DNA of 31,764 nt from an uncultured Oribacterium sp. (GCA_934279105.1 CAKQWR010000006.1:1-31764), one strand, 5' to 3'; counted from the stretch's first letter, positions 1 through 8,459 are shown. The notes: a model not told the origin generated them from the sequence alone. Program-made: numbers and translations.

Positions 1-621
1 AGCCGCCAGATGATCAATAAAATTTATGAGTCGGATGCGGAAATCGATAAGCTCGAGCGACTGATCGAGTCGGAGTGTCTCCGTCTTTTACTGGAGCAAC
101 AGCCGGTAGCCCGCGATCTTCGCTACATCAGCTCGGCGCTGAAGATGATTTCAGACCTCGAGCGTATCGGCGATCAGTGCTCGGATATCGCGGATATCGC
201 AGAGTATCTCTATGGTAAGGATCAGGAGGGGATGGAATCGGCGATTCGAATCCAGGATATGGCCAGTGCGACCATGCGTATGGTGACGAGCGCGGTTGAG
301 TCTTTTATTCAGAAGGATCTTGCGCTTGCGAAGAGCGTGCAGGAATCGGATGATATCGTGGACAACATGTTTGATGAGATCAAGAAAGAAATCGTCGGAC
401 TGATCGCAAAGTATCCGGATCGCGGGGAGATGATGCTTGATTTTCTGATGGTTGCGAAGTATTTCGAGCGTATCGGTGATCATGCAACGAATGTCGCTGA
501 GTGGGTAGAGTTTTCGATCACCGGAGAGCGTCCGGTAATGACGAAGTATACCTTTGATGAGAAGACCATGGAAGAGAAAAAGCTGGCACGAGATGAACGG
601 GTCTTCAATCGGTTTCAGTAA
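1..621 (+). CDS. phoU: PhoU phosphate signalling/transport regulator, 5' end outside window
   Basis: PhoU is a cytoplasmic helical-bundle protein that links the PstSCAB phosphate transporter to the PhoR kinase and keeps the Pho response off when phosphate is plentiful. The frame is open from base 1, and the first visible Met (base 10) aligns to the middle of PhoU helix 2. About 50 N-terminal residues are therefore missing upstream, against the usual ~215-220 aa. Both copies of the metal-binding PhoU signature are visible: LERIGDQCSDIA in the first bundle and FERIGDHATNVAEW in the second. They are separated by about 95 residues, as in the two-repeat family. It is followed by a response regulator and a kinase, the usual phoU-phoP-phoR context, and pst genes probably lie just upstream of the window (inference). 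Confidence 0.96.
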   Translation, partial: SRQMINKIYESDAEIDKLERLIESECLRLLLEQQPVARDLRYISSALKMISDLERIGDQCSDIADIAEYLYGKDQEGMESAIRIQDMASATMRMVTSAVESFIQKDLALAKSVQESDDIVDNMFDEIKKEIVGLIAKYPDRGEMMLDFLMVAKYFERIGDHATNVAEWVEFSITGERPVMTKYTFDEKTMEEKKLARDERVFNRFQ

Positions 622-671
622 AGTAAATGAAGCAGCGTAGGGATGAAAACGAAAATTCGGCCATTCTATCG

Positions 672-700
672 TAGTCAGGAATTCCAGAGTTCTTTATAAT
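672..700 (+). promoter_or_regulatory. Candidate sigma-A promoter for the response regulator/kinase pair
   Basis: A perfect -10 TATAAT lies at 695-700, with a 4/6 match to the -35 (TAGTCA, 672-677) at a 17 bp spacer. It would give a leader of about 85 nt before the regulator start at 794. A short inverted repeat, GCATCC (732-737) with GGATGC (750-755), lies in that leader. I saw no clear Pho box. Confidence 0.45.
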
Positions 701-793
701 AGGGAAAAGCGAAACGCATCCGTTTCCGCCAGCATCCCTATCCGGTTCTGGATGCAGGGGCTTTCAAGATGCATACAGTACAGGAGATAAAAT

Positions 794-1504
794 ATGACGA
801 AAATTGCAGTTGTTGAAGACGATGAAAGCATTCAGAAGCTGATTACCTATGCATTGACCGCAAACGGCTATGAGGCACGAGGATTCAGCGATGGACAGTC
901 TTTTCTGGATGAAGTCGACAATTTTCAGCCGGCGATGGTACTGCTTGACGTAATGATGCCAGGCATCGATGGTGTCGAGGTTTTAAGATACCTTCGGAGA
1001 AGCGCCAAGTATCGTGAGCTTCCGGTGATGATGCTGACAGCGAAGTCTGCAGAGGCGGATAAGGTATCGACGCTCGACCTCGGTGCGGATGATTACATGA
1101 CGAAGCCGTTTGGTGTCATGGAAATGCTGAGCCGTGTGAAGGCACTTCTTCGCCGTGCGAAAATGAGTGCACAGGGCGAGGCGGATGAGGTCGTTCGACC
1201 GGCGCTTACATTCCATGAAATTACGCTCGACGAAGGGAAGCATCGCGTTACCGTGCGGGAAGGCGATCATGAGCTGCACCCTGAGCTGACGCTGAAGGAG
1301 TTTGAACTCCTCGATTATATGATGCATAACCAGGAACTGGTACTGACGCGTGATCAGATTATGGGCAATGTATGGAACTACGATTATGAGGGAGAAAGCC
1401 GAACGATCGATATGCATGTGAAGACACTTCGTCAGAAGCTTGGCGATGCAGGACAGTATATTAAAACGGTACGTGGTGTCGGATACCGTCTGAGCGTAGA
1501 CTGA
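794..1504 (+). CDS. phoP: OmpR-family response regulator, PhoP/PhoB-like
   Basis: A 236 aa two-domain response regulator. The N-terminal receiver domain (about 1-120) has the acidic pocket E8-D9-D10, phospho-acceptor D52 in LLDVMMPG, T82 and K104 in TKPFG. The C-terminal half (about 135-235) is a winged-helix OmpR/PhoB DNA-binding domain ending in the typical TVRGVGYRL segment. The start is fixed by AGGAGA at 782-787, 6 nt upstream of the ATG. It follows phoU and precedes a PhoR-like kinase with a 136 bp gap, so it is very likely the phosphate regulator (PhoP in Bacillota naming, PhoB in Proteobacteria). The assignment rests on context, because the domain architecture alone fits many OmpR-type regulators. 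Confidence 0.9.
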   Translation: MTKIAVVEDDESIQKLITYALTANGYEARGFSDGQSFLDEVDNFQPAMVLLDVMMPGIDGVEVLRYLRRSAKYRELPVMMLTAKSAEADKVSTLDLGADDYMTKPFGVMEMLSRVKALLRRAKMSAQGEADEVVRPALTFHEITLDEGKHRVTVREGDHELHPELTLKEFELLDYMMHNQELVLTRDQIMGNVWNYDYEGESRTIDMHVKTLRQKLGDAGQYIKTVRGVGYRLSVD

Positions 1505-1550
1505 TGCGGATGCAATAAACGTAGGATGTTGCAGGCTGACTGCTTCGAAG

Positions 1551-1575
1551 CAAGCACCTGTAAGGCAGGTGCTTG
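1551..1575 (+). promoter_or_regulatory. Perfect 10-bp hairpin between response regulator and kinase
   Basis: CAAGCACCTG (1551-1560) and CAGGTGCTTG (1566-1575) form a perfect 10 bp stem with loop TAAGG. It is directly preceded by the 12 bp palindrome TGCTTCGAAGCA (1541-1552), which overlaps the stem by 2 bases, so the two folds partly exclude each other. No U-tract follows, so it is not a standard terminator. It could act as a processing or stability hairpin that sets regulator:kinase dosage (inference). Confidence 0.5.
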
Positions 1576-1640
1576 AAATTCGTTCACACAGTCGATGCTT
1601 TGTGTAACTGAAAACATCGTGGTTTAAAAGAGGACATACA

Positions 1641-2993
1641 TTGAAACAGCGTATTTATAAAAGTCTTTGTATCACAGCACTGCTTGCACTGATCCTCAGT
1701 ACGCTTGCAAGCCAGGTGCTGTATTTTCGATTTTACGATAAGCGAACCGATGAAAATCTGATGCTGCAGACAGAGGCACTCTGTGCCGGTATCAACGAAA
1801 TCGCAGAAGAGGGGGACGAAAAGGTAGAGGATTTCCTGGATGAATATCTAGATGATATTCAAAATTCAAAGAATATCCGCCTGCGAATCACCCTCGTCGA
1901 TTCTTCAAGTGGAAAGGTTCTCTACGATTCACAGGGAAATACCGAGACCATGGATTCGCACCTCGACCGTAGAGAGATCGAGGAAGCGATGGCAGAAGGC
2001 AGCGGTCAGGCGGTGCGTCTTTCGAAAACCCTGGGCCGGAATGCCCATTATGCCGCGATGCTCACTGCAGGTGGACGATATGTCATCCGCCTCGGACTGG
2101 AAACGTCAAATATCGTCGGCATCTTTCTGCGTATTCTCCCTGCGATTCTCTGCATCATGGTGCTTCTGTTTCTACTCGCGACCCAGATGGCGAATCGCCT
2201 GACGCATCAGATCGTGGCACCACTGGACCGTATGGCGGAGAAGATACAGAAGATGGACACCCCAACCGTTGAGCTTACAGATGAAGATGTTTATGAGGAG
2301 CTTCGACCATTTGTGAATTCGGTGAAACAATCACAGCAAGTAAGAGAAGAATTTTCGGCCAATGTCTCGCACGAGTTAAAAACACCGCTTACGAGTATAT
2401 CCGGCTTCGCAGAGTTGATGAAGGATGGAATGGTGACCGATGCAGGCCATGTTCGGGAATTTTCGACGACCATCTATGATGAATCCCAGCGTCTGCTGGC
2501 GCTGATCGATGATATCATGCATCTCAGCCGACTCGAGGCCGGCGTAGAGATGGAACAGGAGCCGGTAAACCTGTATCTGCTTTCCGAAACCATCATTCAC
2601 CGGCTTCGCGATAAGGCGATGAAGTATCAGGTATCCATCGATCTTTCCGGTGGCAGCGCAGAAATCACGGGTGTGCGTACGAACATCGAAGAGATGATTT
2701 ATAATCTCATTGATAATTCCATCAAGTATAACCATCCGGACGGACATGTATATGTTATCTGCGAAGGCAAGTCCATCACCGTACAGGATGATGGAATCGG
2801 CATCCCGGAGGAGGATCTGAACCGTGTCTGGGAACGCTTCTTCCGCGTAGATAAGTCGCATAGCCGCGCCATCGGTGGCACCGGCCTCGGCCTCTCCATC
2901 GTAAAGCACGTCGCAGAGCTGCATCATGCGAAAGTGGATATCAGCTCACAGCTGAACCACGGCACGAAGATTACGATTATGTTTCCGAAATGA
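1641..2993 (+). CDS. phoR: PhoR-like membrane sensor histidine kinase
   Basis: A 450 aa kinase. TM1 lies at about residues 8-28 and TM2 at about 159-181, framing an extracytoplasmic sensor region of about 130 residues. A short HAMP-like linker follows (about 182-230). The H-box is NVSHELKTPL with phospho-His H244. The ATPase domain has the N-box around N359 in NLIDNSIKYN, the G1 box DDGIGIP (383-389) and the G2 box GGTGLGLS (412-419). The start is a TTG at 1641 with AGAGG at 1629-1633; no ATG lies upstream in a position to cover TM1. It would phosphorylate the regulator encoded just upstream. The phosphate assignment comes from the phoU neighbour, since the sensor domain itself is not diagnostic. 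There is no obvious terminator after it. Confidence 0.9.
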   Translation: MKQRIYKSLCITALLALILSTLASQVLYFRFYDKRTDENLMLQTEALCAGINEIAEEGDEKVEDFLDEYLDDIQNSKNIRLRITLVDSSSGKVLYDSQGNTETMDSHLDRREIEEAMAEGSGQAVRLSKTLGRNAHYAAMLTAGGRYVIRLGLETSNIVGIFLRILPAILCIMVLLFLLATQMANRLTHQIVAPLDRMAEKIQKMDTPTVELTDEDVYEELRPFVNSVKQSQQVREEFSANVSHELKTPLTSISGFAELMKDGMVTDAGHVREFSTTIYDESQRLLALIDDIMHLSRLEAGVEMEQEPVNLYLLSETIIHRLRDKAMKYQVSIDLSGGSAEITGVRTNIEEMIYNLIDNSIKYNHPDGHVYVICEGKSITVQDDGIGIPEEDLNRVWERFFRVDKSHSRAIGGTGLGLSIVKHVAELHHAKVDISSQLNHGTKITIMFPK

Positions 2994-3044
2994 CGGCATG
3001 GTAGTGGCTGGGTTCAGGGAATATGTGCCATGCCACGTGTTTAC

Positions 3045-3073
3045 TTGATTTTGCAGGCCGTTACGCGTATACT
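3045..3073 (+). promoter_or_regulatory. Sigma-A promoter for DAHP synthase
   Basis: TTGATT (3045-3050), a 17 bp spacer, then TATACT (3068-3073). Transcription would start near 3080, giving a leader of about 135 nt. Just before the ribosome site is a 7 bp hairpin, CTTTGCA/TGCAAAG (3175-3191). The ATACT-TGCG-AGTAT repeat across the -10 could be an operator, but that is only a guess. I found no T-box features and no run of Phe, Tyr or Trp codons in the leader. Confidence 0.65.
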
Positions 3074-3214
3074 TGCGAGTATGCGGCTGCGTAGCGCTTC
3101 AGCACAGGTCTCTATGCGCGAGTGCAGGATGTAGACATTGGCAGACGCCGGCTGAATAACGAACGTATTCGGGGCTTTGCAGGATGCAAAGATTCTTGAT
3201 AGAAGGAGAGTAGT

Positions 3215-4261
3215 ATGGGATTTGAATTTAGATCCAAGCTTCCGACCAGTGCAGAAATCCGTGAGCAGATTCCGCTTCCGGAGAGCCTTGCAAAGGTGAA
3301 GGCGGAGCGTGATGAGGAGATCAAGGCGATTTTCAGAGGCGATTCGAAGAAGTTTCTTTTAATTATTGGACCGTGTTCGGCGGATCATCCGGACCCTGTA
3401 CTTGATTACTGCAATCGTCTGAAGGAGGTTGCGGACGAGGTTCAGGATAAAATCATGATCGTGCCGCGTATCTATACGAACAAGCCACGTACGACCGGTG
3501 CAGGCTATAAGGGAATGCTGCATCAGCCGGATCCGGAGAAGGGGGCCAATGTGCTCGCCGGTATCGCGGCGATTCGTCGTCTTCATATGGAAGTTCTTCG
3601 TCAGACGGGATTCAGTACCGCTGATGAGATGCTTTATCCGGATAATCTTCGTTATCTCAGTGATATCATGAGTTATGTGGCAGTCGGTGCGCGTTCTGTG
3701 GAGAACCAGCAGCATCGTCTGGTGGCGTCCGGTATTGATGTGCCGACCGGGATGAAGAATCCGACCTCCGGAGACCTCGGTGTTATGCTGAATTCCATCT
3801 ATGCTGGTCAGCATGCGCATGACTTTATCTTCCGTGAGTGGGAGGTACAGTCGGATGGAAATCCGTATACACATGCCATCCTTCGTGGTTCTCAGTCGAA
3901 GCATGGGCAGATCATACCGAATTATCACTATGAAGATCTGAAACTGCTGTACGATCTCTATTTGAAGAAGGATCTCATGTATCCAGCTGTTGTCGTGGAT
4001 ACAAACCACTGCAATTCTGCAAAGAAGTACAAGGAACAGCTTCGTATTTCGCAGGAAATCATGCATTCCAGAAAGTATTCTCCGGAGCTGGCTGGCTTCG
4101 TGAAGGGACTTATGGTAGAATCCTATATCGAAGAGGGTAGCTGTAAGCCGGAGGATCATATCTACGGAAAGTCGATCACCGATGCATGCATCGGCTGGGA
4201 TGATACGAAGCGCCTGATTTCCATGGTCTATGATTATGCATCCACCACGAATTTTCAGTAA
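3215..4261 (+). CDS. aroF: 3-deoxy-7-phosphoheptulonate (DAHP) synthase, E. coli AroFGH type
   Basis: Condenses phosphoenolpyruvate and erythrose 4-phosphate to DAHP, the first step of the shikimate pathway. At 348 aa it is full length for the type I-alpha enzyme. Metal ligands can be placed by family alignment: C54 in IGPCSADHP, H265 in DTNHCNSAKK, E302 in MVESYIEEG and D323 in SITDACIGW. The substrate-site motifs KPRT (90-93), GARSVENQQHR and PTGMKNPTSGD are present. The start is supported by AAGGAGAG at 3203-3210. tyrS follows 115 bp downstream with no terminator between, so the two may be co-transcribed as an aromatic amino acid unit. Which amino acid inhibits the enzyme cannot be read safely from the sequence. 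Confidence 0.96.
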   Translation: MGFEFRSKLPTSAEIREQIPLPESLAKVKAERDEEIKAIFRGDSKKFLLIIGPCSADHPDPVLDYCNRLKEVADEVQDKIMIVPRIYTNKPRTTGAGYKGMLHQPDPEKGANVLAGIAAIRRLHMEVLRQTGFSTADEMLYPDNLRYLSDIMSYVAVGARSVENQQHRLVASGIDVPTGMKNPTSGDLGVMLNSIYAGQHAHDFIFREWEVQSDGNPYTHAILRGSQSKHGQIIPNYHYEDLKLLYDLYLKKDLMYPAVVVDTNHCNSAKKYKEQLRISQEIMHSRKYSPELAGFVKGLMVESYIEEGSCKPEDHIYGKSITDACIGWDDTKRLISMVYDYASTTNFQ

Positions 4262-4376
4262 CTGGTTTTCTGAAAATGTTCGCTTCGGATAAAAATGTTT
4301 GTCTGGTGATGATGGATGCGGTCCGAAAAGCATGGGAAATATAGTTTTAAAATAGTGTTTACAAGGAGCAAGTAAA

Positions 4377-5597
4377 ATGGGTGTTTATGAAGAGCTGGTA
4401 GCGAGAGGGCTGATTGCTCAGGTTACCGATGAACAGGAGATTCGTGAGCTGGTCAATAATGGTAAGGCGACCTTCTATATCGGCTTTGACCCGACGGCGG
4501 ATTCTCTGCATGTTGGTCACTTTATGGCCCTGACGCTGATGAAGCGTCTTCAGGAAGCCGGCAATAAGCCGATTGCGCTGGTCGGTGGTGGTACCGGTAT
4601 GATCGGTGATCCGTCCGGTCGTTCCGACATGCGTAAGATGATGACCATCGAGCAGATCGACCATAACTGTGAGTGTTTTAAGAAGCAGATGAGTCGCTTT
4701 ATCGAGTTCGGACCGGGGAAGGCGCAGATGGTAAACAATGCGGACTGGCTGCGTAATCTGAACTTCCTTGAGTTTATGCGTGATATCGGACCGTGTTTTT
4801 CGGTCAATGATATGCTGCGTGCACGCTGCTATACAAACCGTATGGAGCAGGGCCTGACCTTCCTTGAGTTCTCCTATATGCTCATGCAGGGCTATGACTT
4901 CTATCGCCTGTATAAGGACTATGGATGTAATATGGAGTTCGGTGGTGATGACCAGTGGTCCAACATGCTGGCAGGTACCGAGCTGATTCGTAAGAAGGAA
5001 GGAAAGGATGCCTATGCGCTGACCATCACGCTGCTGACCAACAAGGAAGGCAAGAAGATGGGTAAGACCGCGGGCGGTGCGGTATGGCTTGATGCGAACA
5101 AGACTACGCCATACGAGTTCTACCAGTACTGGAGAAATGTAGATGACGCGGATGTTATCAAGTGCCTGAAGCTGCTTACCTTCATTCCGATCGAGGAAAT
5201 CGAGGAGATGGCGAAGTGGGAAGGTGCTGAGCTCAACAAGGCGAAGGAGAGACTGGCATATTCGCTGACGGATCTCGTTCATGGTAAGGAAGAAGCCGAT
5301 AAGGCGGAAGCGGCAGCGAAGGCCATCTTCGTAGGTGGCGTCGACAGTGAGCATATGCCGAAGTATACCTTAAAGGCCGAAGACTACCGTGATGGCAGCA
5401 TCGATATCTGTGGTGTACTCTTCGTTTCCGGCCTTTCAAAGTCCAGATCGGAGGCTCGTCAGAACGTGCAGCAGGGTGGCGTGCAGGTAGCTGGTGAGAA
5501 GATTACCGATGTAAAGAAGAGCTTCACAGCCGAAGATTTTAAGGATGGTGTGGTTGTTCAGCGTGGTAAAAAGAATTTTGTGAAGATTTTCAGCTAA
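4377..5597 (+). CDS. tyrS: Tyrosyl-tRNA synthetase
   Basis: Charges tRNA-Tyr with tyrosine in the cytoplasm. At 406 aa it is typical for bacterial TyrS. It has the class I HIGH-type motif as HVGH (45-48), the tyrosine/ATP pocket GDPSGRSDMR, the mid motif GGDDQWSNMLAG, and the KMSKS loop as KMGKT (227-231). An S4 RNA-binding domain lies at about 340-400 (VSGLSKSRSEARQNV). AAGGAG at 4363-4368 sits 8 nt before the ATG. The 115 bp gap upstream is too short for a tyrosine T-box and none is visible, which is notable because tyrS is a common T-box target in Bacillota. A strong terminator follows. Confidence 0.97.
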   Translation: MGVYEELVARGLIAQVTDEQEIRELVNNGKATFYIGFDPTADSLHVGHFMALTLMKRLQEAGNKPIALVGGGTGMIGDPSGRSDMRKMMTIEQIDHNCECFKKQMSRFIEFGPGKAQMVNNADWLRNLNFLEFMRDIGPCFSVNDMLRARCYTNRMEQGLTFLEFSYMLMQGYDFYRLYKDYGCNMEFGGDDQWSNMLAGTELIRKKEGKDAYALTITLLTNKEGKKMGKTAGGAVWLDANKTTPYEFYQYWRNVDDADVIKCLKLLTFIPIEEIEEMAKWEGAELNKAKERLAYSLTDLVHGKEEADKAEAAAKAIFVGGVDSEHMPKYTLKAEDYRDGSIDICGVLFVSGLSKSRSEARQNVQQGGVQVAGEKITDVKKSFTAEDFKDGVVVQRGKKNFVKIFS

Positions 5598-5614
5598 CCT
5601 TACAATAAGATTAC

Positions 5615-5650
5615 AAAACCGGCAAGTGACTTGAACACTTGCCGGTTTTT
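5615..5650 (+). terminator. Intrinsic terminator after tyrS
   Basis: A perfect 14 bp stem: AAAACCGGCAAGTG (5615-5628) with CACTTGCCGGTTTT (5636-5649), a 7 nt loop, and the T-run at 5646-5650 overlapping the end of the right arm. It ends the aroF-tyrS unit. Its loop and right arm also carry the -35 of the next promoter. Confidence 0.92.
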
Positions 5651-5659
5651 ATTTATAAT
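5631..5659 (+). promoter_or_regulatory. Sigma-A promoter overlapping the tyrS terminator
   Basis: TTGAAC (5631-5636), a 17 bp spacer, then TATAAT (5654-5659). The -35 box lies in the loop and first base of the right arm of the tyrS terminator. It would start transcription near 5666, about 75 nt before the secreted protein gene at 5740. Confidence 0.65.
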
Positions 5660-5739
5660 GCAAGAAATACATATGAAAAAGTAAAATCCAGTATGTGGGT
5701 TTTTGGCTTTTTAAAATTCAGAGGGAGCCCTGAGTAATC

Positions 5740-6312
5740 ATGGTTTTTAAGAAATTTATGCGTGTGTTTATACTGGCAGCGATGCTTTCATGTATGGCGG
5801 CTGTATCTGCATTCGCAGCGAATCGTACGATCGCAAATAAACTGGAGAGCCCGGTCAAGCTGGTGGTCGACAGTGATTATATCGTAGGTAAGGTAAATGA
5901 TCCGGTTTCGCGGAAGACGAAAACCGCGTATATCGTATGTGATAATGCAGAGTTTCATCTGGAATCCTCATCGATGGAGAAGACAGATGTGATTTTTTAC
6001 ATTAATTCCTTCGTCGAGGGACAGGATATGGGCATCCATAATCGTGTCTTGAAGAAGCTTGCCTCGGTAGGCGAGGACCTGACGATGCTGCCGGAAGATC
6101 TCTATGAGAGCTGTACCGAGGATGGTACCGCTTATGATTTCCTGAATCGCTGTTATGATATCCGTGTTTATCTGGATCATGATGGCACGCGTTTCGATGA
6201 TTATTATTTCGGACTGGTGGATGAGCGTACCTTCGAGCAGATGAAGGCAGAGTACGAGCGAGTACAGGAAGCCTTGCAGGCGATGAAATTACCTGCACAG
6301 GCACAGGCGTGA
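5740..6312 (+). CDS. Secreted protein of unknown function
   Basis: I do not recognise this 190 aa protein. It has a clear Sec signal peptide: basic start (KKFMR), hydrophobic core, then AVSAFA with likely cleavage after residue 26 or 27. The mature part is about 164 aa, acidic, with no further membrane segment, no lipobox and no repeat. It ends in an Ala/Gln-rich tail. The purine-rich GAGGGAG (5721-5727) is 12 nt from the ATG, rather far. An internal ATG at 5758 (MRVFILAA) would still give a full signal peptide, but an in-frame stop at 5731 excludes any earlier start. It appears to be a single-gene unit, with its own promoter (5631-5659) and terminator (6348-6378). Confidence 0.82.
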   Translation: MVFKKFMRVFILAAMLSCMAAVSAFAANRTIANKLESPVKLVVDSDYIVGKVNDPVSRKTKTAYIVCDNAEFHLESSSMEKTDVIFYINSFVEGQDMGIHNRVLKKLASVGEDLTMLPEDLYESCTEDGTAYDFLNRCYDIRVYLDHDGTRFDDYYFGLVDERTFEQMKAEYERVQEALQAMKLPAQAQA

Positions 6313-6347
6313 CGAGCCACCGATCGAAATGAATTATGTGATGATAG

Positions 6348-6378
6348 AGCGAAGTTCCGAAAGGGGCTTCGCTTTTTT
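6348..6378 (+). terminator. Intrinsic terminator with GAAA tetraloop
   Basis: AGCGAAGTTCC pairs with GGGGCTTCGCT (11 bp including two G·U pairs) around a GAAA tetraloop and runs into six T residues. It ends the secreted-protein unit. Confidence 0.85.
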
Positions 6379-6647
6379 GTATTTTTGTAAAACGAGGAGC
6401 AGGAACGGGAAATACAGAGCAGGAGGGCAATATTTATTTTTTAAATGCTTCACAATACTGTATCGAATAGTAAGAAAAAAGAAATGGGATCGAAGGGAGG
6501 AGACTGTTATACTACAGACTACGCAGGAGAACTCCGGTAAAGGAGACGGTGCTTCGGCATGTGATGGGCATGGGACAGTATTGGATCAGGTCCAGCAGGG
6601 TGGATGAATATATAGCATTCGACAGACGATCTGAAAGGAAGAGATGA
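6379..6647. other. Intergenic leader upstream of the DUF5722 gene, no gene assigned
   Basis: About 270 bp with no convincing gene. A frame across 6329-6607 starts inside the preceding terminator and has no ribosome site. An 18-codon frame at 6485-6541 has no good ribosome site. TATACT at 6508-6513 is a possible -10 without a good -35. At the 3' end, AAGGAAG (6635-6641) serves the ATG at 6648; an overlapping ATG at 6644 opens only five codons. I could not match the stretch to a riboswitch class. Confidence 0.4.
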
Positions 6648-8459
6648 ATGAGACATCATGAGTGGCATAAGAAGAATCATAGAGAGGATAGAAGGAAGCG
6701 TTGGGCGGTACGGATACTGACAGGTGTCATGACATTACTGCCATCGGTCGGTGTTCTGGCAGGAACGGTAGCGAGCGGTGTGGATGTCGCAGCGTACCAG
6801 ATGAATCTGCCGGGAGCAGGAAGTAGTGCGGCAGGACAGAAGGGTACTGCATCGGTGGGGGCGACGCCCGGCAACGCGATGATCCTGCAGGACCAGAGCA
6901 TTGGCACACACTATGCGACGGTACAGTCGGCAGAGATCAATGCAGGAAATCCGGCGAAGATCGATATTATGGTGAATGCGGCGTCTCTCGTCGGAAGCGG
7001 ACAGCAGCTCTATCTGTTTGCGATGAAACCGTACCAGATGAATCTTAGTGGGCGGACGGACTATCTGGAGGTGCAGGACGTCGGAAATGGCAGTCTTCAC
7101 TTTACGGCGGATCTCCAGGATGGACCGAACAGCCTTCGAACATATGACGCGTTTGTGGTCGCCATCGTGAGTGGAAATGGCTATCAGATCGTGTCCAATC
7201 GCTGCTATATCGGGAATCCCGAGCTGATTGCAGCGGATCAGTCCCCGGCGCTGAATCCGGGGAAGAAGGGGCTTCTGGTGGATCCGAATATCCTCGATGA
7301 TGCCCTCGATCTCGGCATCAAGCATGCGTTTATACCGGTGACGACGGCGCAGCTTTTCGGAAGTGGCGTCAGCTATTCGTGCGATGGGAAAAGCTACTCC
7401 TTCAGTTCCTCGCTGATTCAGCAGCTCGATCAGGAAATCGCTCGCTTATCAAGTGCCGGTGTGGCGGTCACACTGAACATCGTGAATGGCTGGAATCCGA
7501 CACAGCCGGCCCTGTATCGTCCGGGTACGCAGATGGTTACAAGTGACGCGGCCCAGTACTATGGGTTCAATGTTGAAACCGAGGATGGCTTCGCGCTCGT
7601 GAAGGCGATGGCGACCTTCCTCGCAACTCGTTATAATGGACAGAACGGACACGGTAAGGTTACGAACTGGGTTATCGGTAACGAAATCAACAACCAGTAC
7701 TGGAATTATGTCGGAAATTGCGATGTGGCGAACTACACACGCATATATCAGCGGGCATTCCGTGTATTCTACACGGCGATCAAGTCGATTGCAGCGAACG
7801 ACAATGTCATGTTCTCGATGGATCAGTACTGGGCGATCAAGCCGGAAGCCGGTTCGGTGGGCAAATATCCTGGAAAGGATGTGCTCGACTGCTTTATGTA
7901 TCTCGACCAGGAGGAAGGAAAGACGAACTGGGCACTGGCGATTCATCCATATCCGTATCCGCTGACGGATCCGGATTTCTGGGATGATTTCTCTTCCGGT
8001 AAGGTGACGAACGATATCACAACGCCGGTAGTGAGCTATGCGAACCTTTCGGTTCTGACGAATTATATGCATAACCAGCCTATGCTGGATAAGCAGGGAC
8101 AGGTACGTAATATTTTCATGACCGAGGAGGGCTTCAGCTCGGTGAAAAAACTCACACAGGATGCACAGATGGAACAGGCGGCTGCGGTTGCCTACGGTCA
8201 CTACATCGTGGCCAGCAACCCGGATATCGATGCATATATGCTTTCACGTCAGCTGGACAATGCTGCCGAAACGAAGGATGGACTCTGCTTCGGTCTGTCA
8301 TCGATCGGCGCAGATGGTGCTTCGCTTGTGGCGAAGCCGGCACGCGAGGTCTTCAAGTATATTGATGACCCGAATACCTCCCTCATGGTATCGGAATTTG
8401 CAAAAGCCATCATCGGTATCAGCGACTGGTCACAAGCCATCCCGGGCTTCCATTTCTGA
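6648..8459 (+). CDS. Secreted DUF5722 protein, glycosidase-like TIM barrel
   Basis: A 603 aa exported protein. It has a long basic N-region (about 1-22), a hydrophobic stretch (about 23-45) and then a Gly/Ala/Ser-rich linker. A beta-rich N-terminal part (about 75-190) precedes the DUF5722 domain (about 200-600), recognised from KKGLLVDPN, LDLGIKHAF, NGWNPTQP, GNEINNQYWNYVG and the HPYPYPLTDPDFWDD stretch. As inference, E346 in GNEIN and E493/E494 in MTEEGFSS sit where clan GH-A glycosidases carry the acid/base and nucleophile, with similar spacing. It may therefore act on polysaccharide outside the cell. No anchor motif (LPXTG or SLH) was seen. The start at 6648 has AAGGAAG 6 nt upstream. It ends in its own terminator. 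The substrate is unknown. Confidence 0.85.
   Translation: MRHHEWHKKNHREDRRKRWAVRILTGVMTLLPSVGVLAGTVASGVDVAAYQMNLPGAGSSAAGQKGTASVGATPGNAMILQDQSIGTHYATVQSAEINAGNPAKIDIMVNAASLVGSGQQLYLFAMKPYQMNLSGRTDYLEVQDVGNGSLHFTADLQDGPNSLRTYDAFVVAIVSGNGYQIVSNRCYIGNPELIAADQSPALNPGKKGLLVDPNILDDALDLGIKHAFIPVTTAQLFGSGVSYSCDGKSYSFSSSLIQQLDQEIARLSSAGVAVTLNIVNGWNPTQPALYRPGTQMVTSDAAQYYGFNVETEDGFALVKAMATFLATRYNGQNGHGKVTNWVIGNEINNQYWNYVGNCDVANYTRIYQRAFRVFYTAIKSIAANDNVMFSMDQYWAIKPEAGSVGKYPGKDVLDCFMYLDQEEGKTNWALAIHPYPYPLTDPDFWDDFSSGKVTNDITTPVVSYANLSVLTNYMHNQPMLDKQGQVRNIFMTEEGFSSVKKLTQDAQMEQAAAVAYGHYIVASNPDIDAYMLSRQLDNAAETKDGLCFGLSSIGADGASLVAKPAREVFKYIDDPNTSLMVSEFAKAIIGISDWSQAIPGFHF

Noticed and set aside
6329..6607. 92-codon open frame upstream of the DUF5722 gene
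   Set aside because: It starts within the preceding terminator, lacks a ribosome site and has no recognisable protein features.
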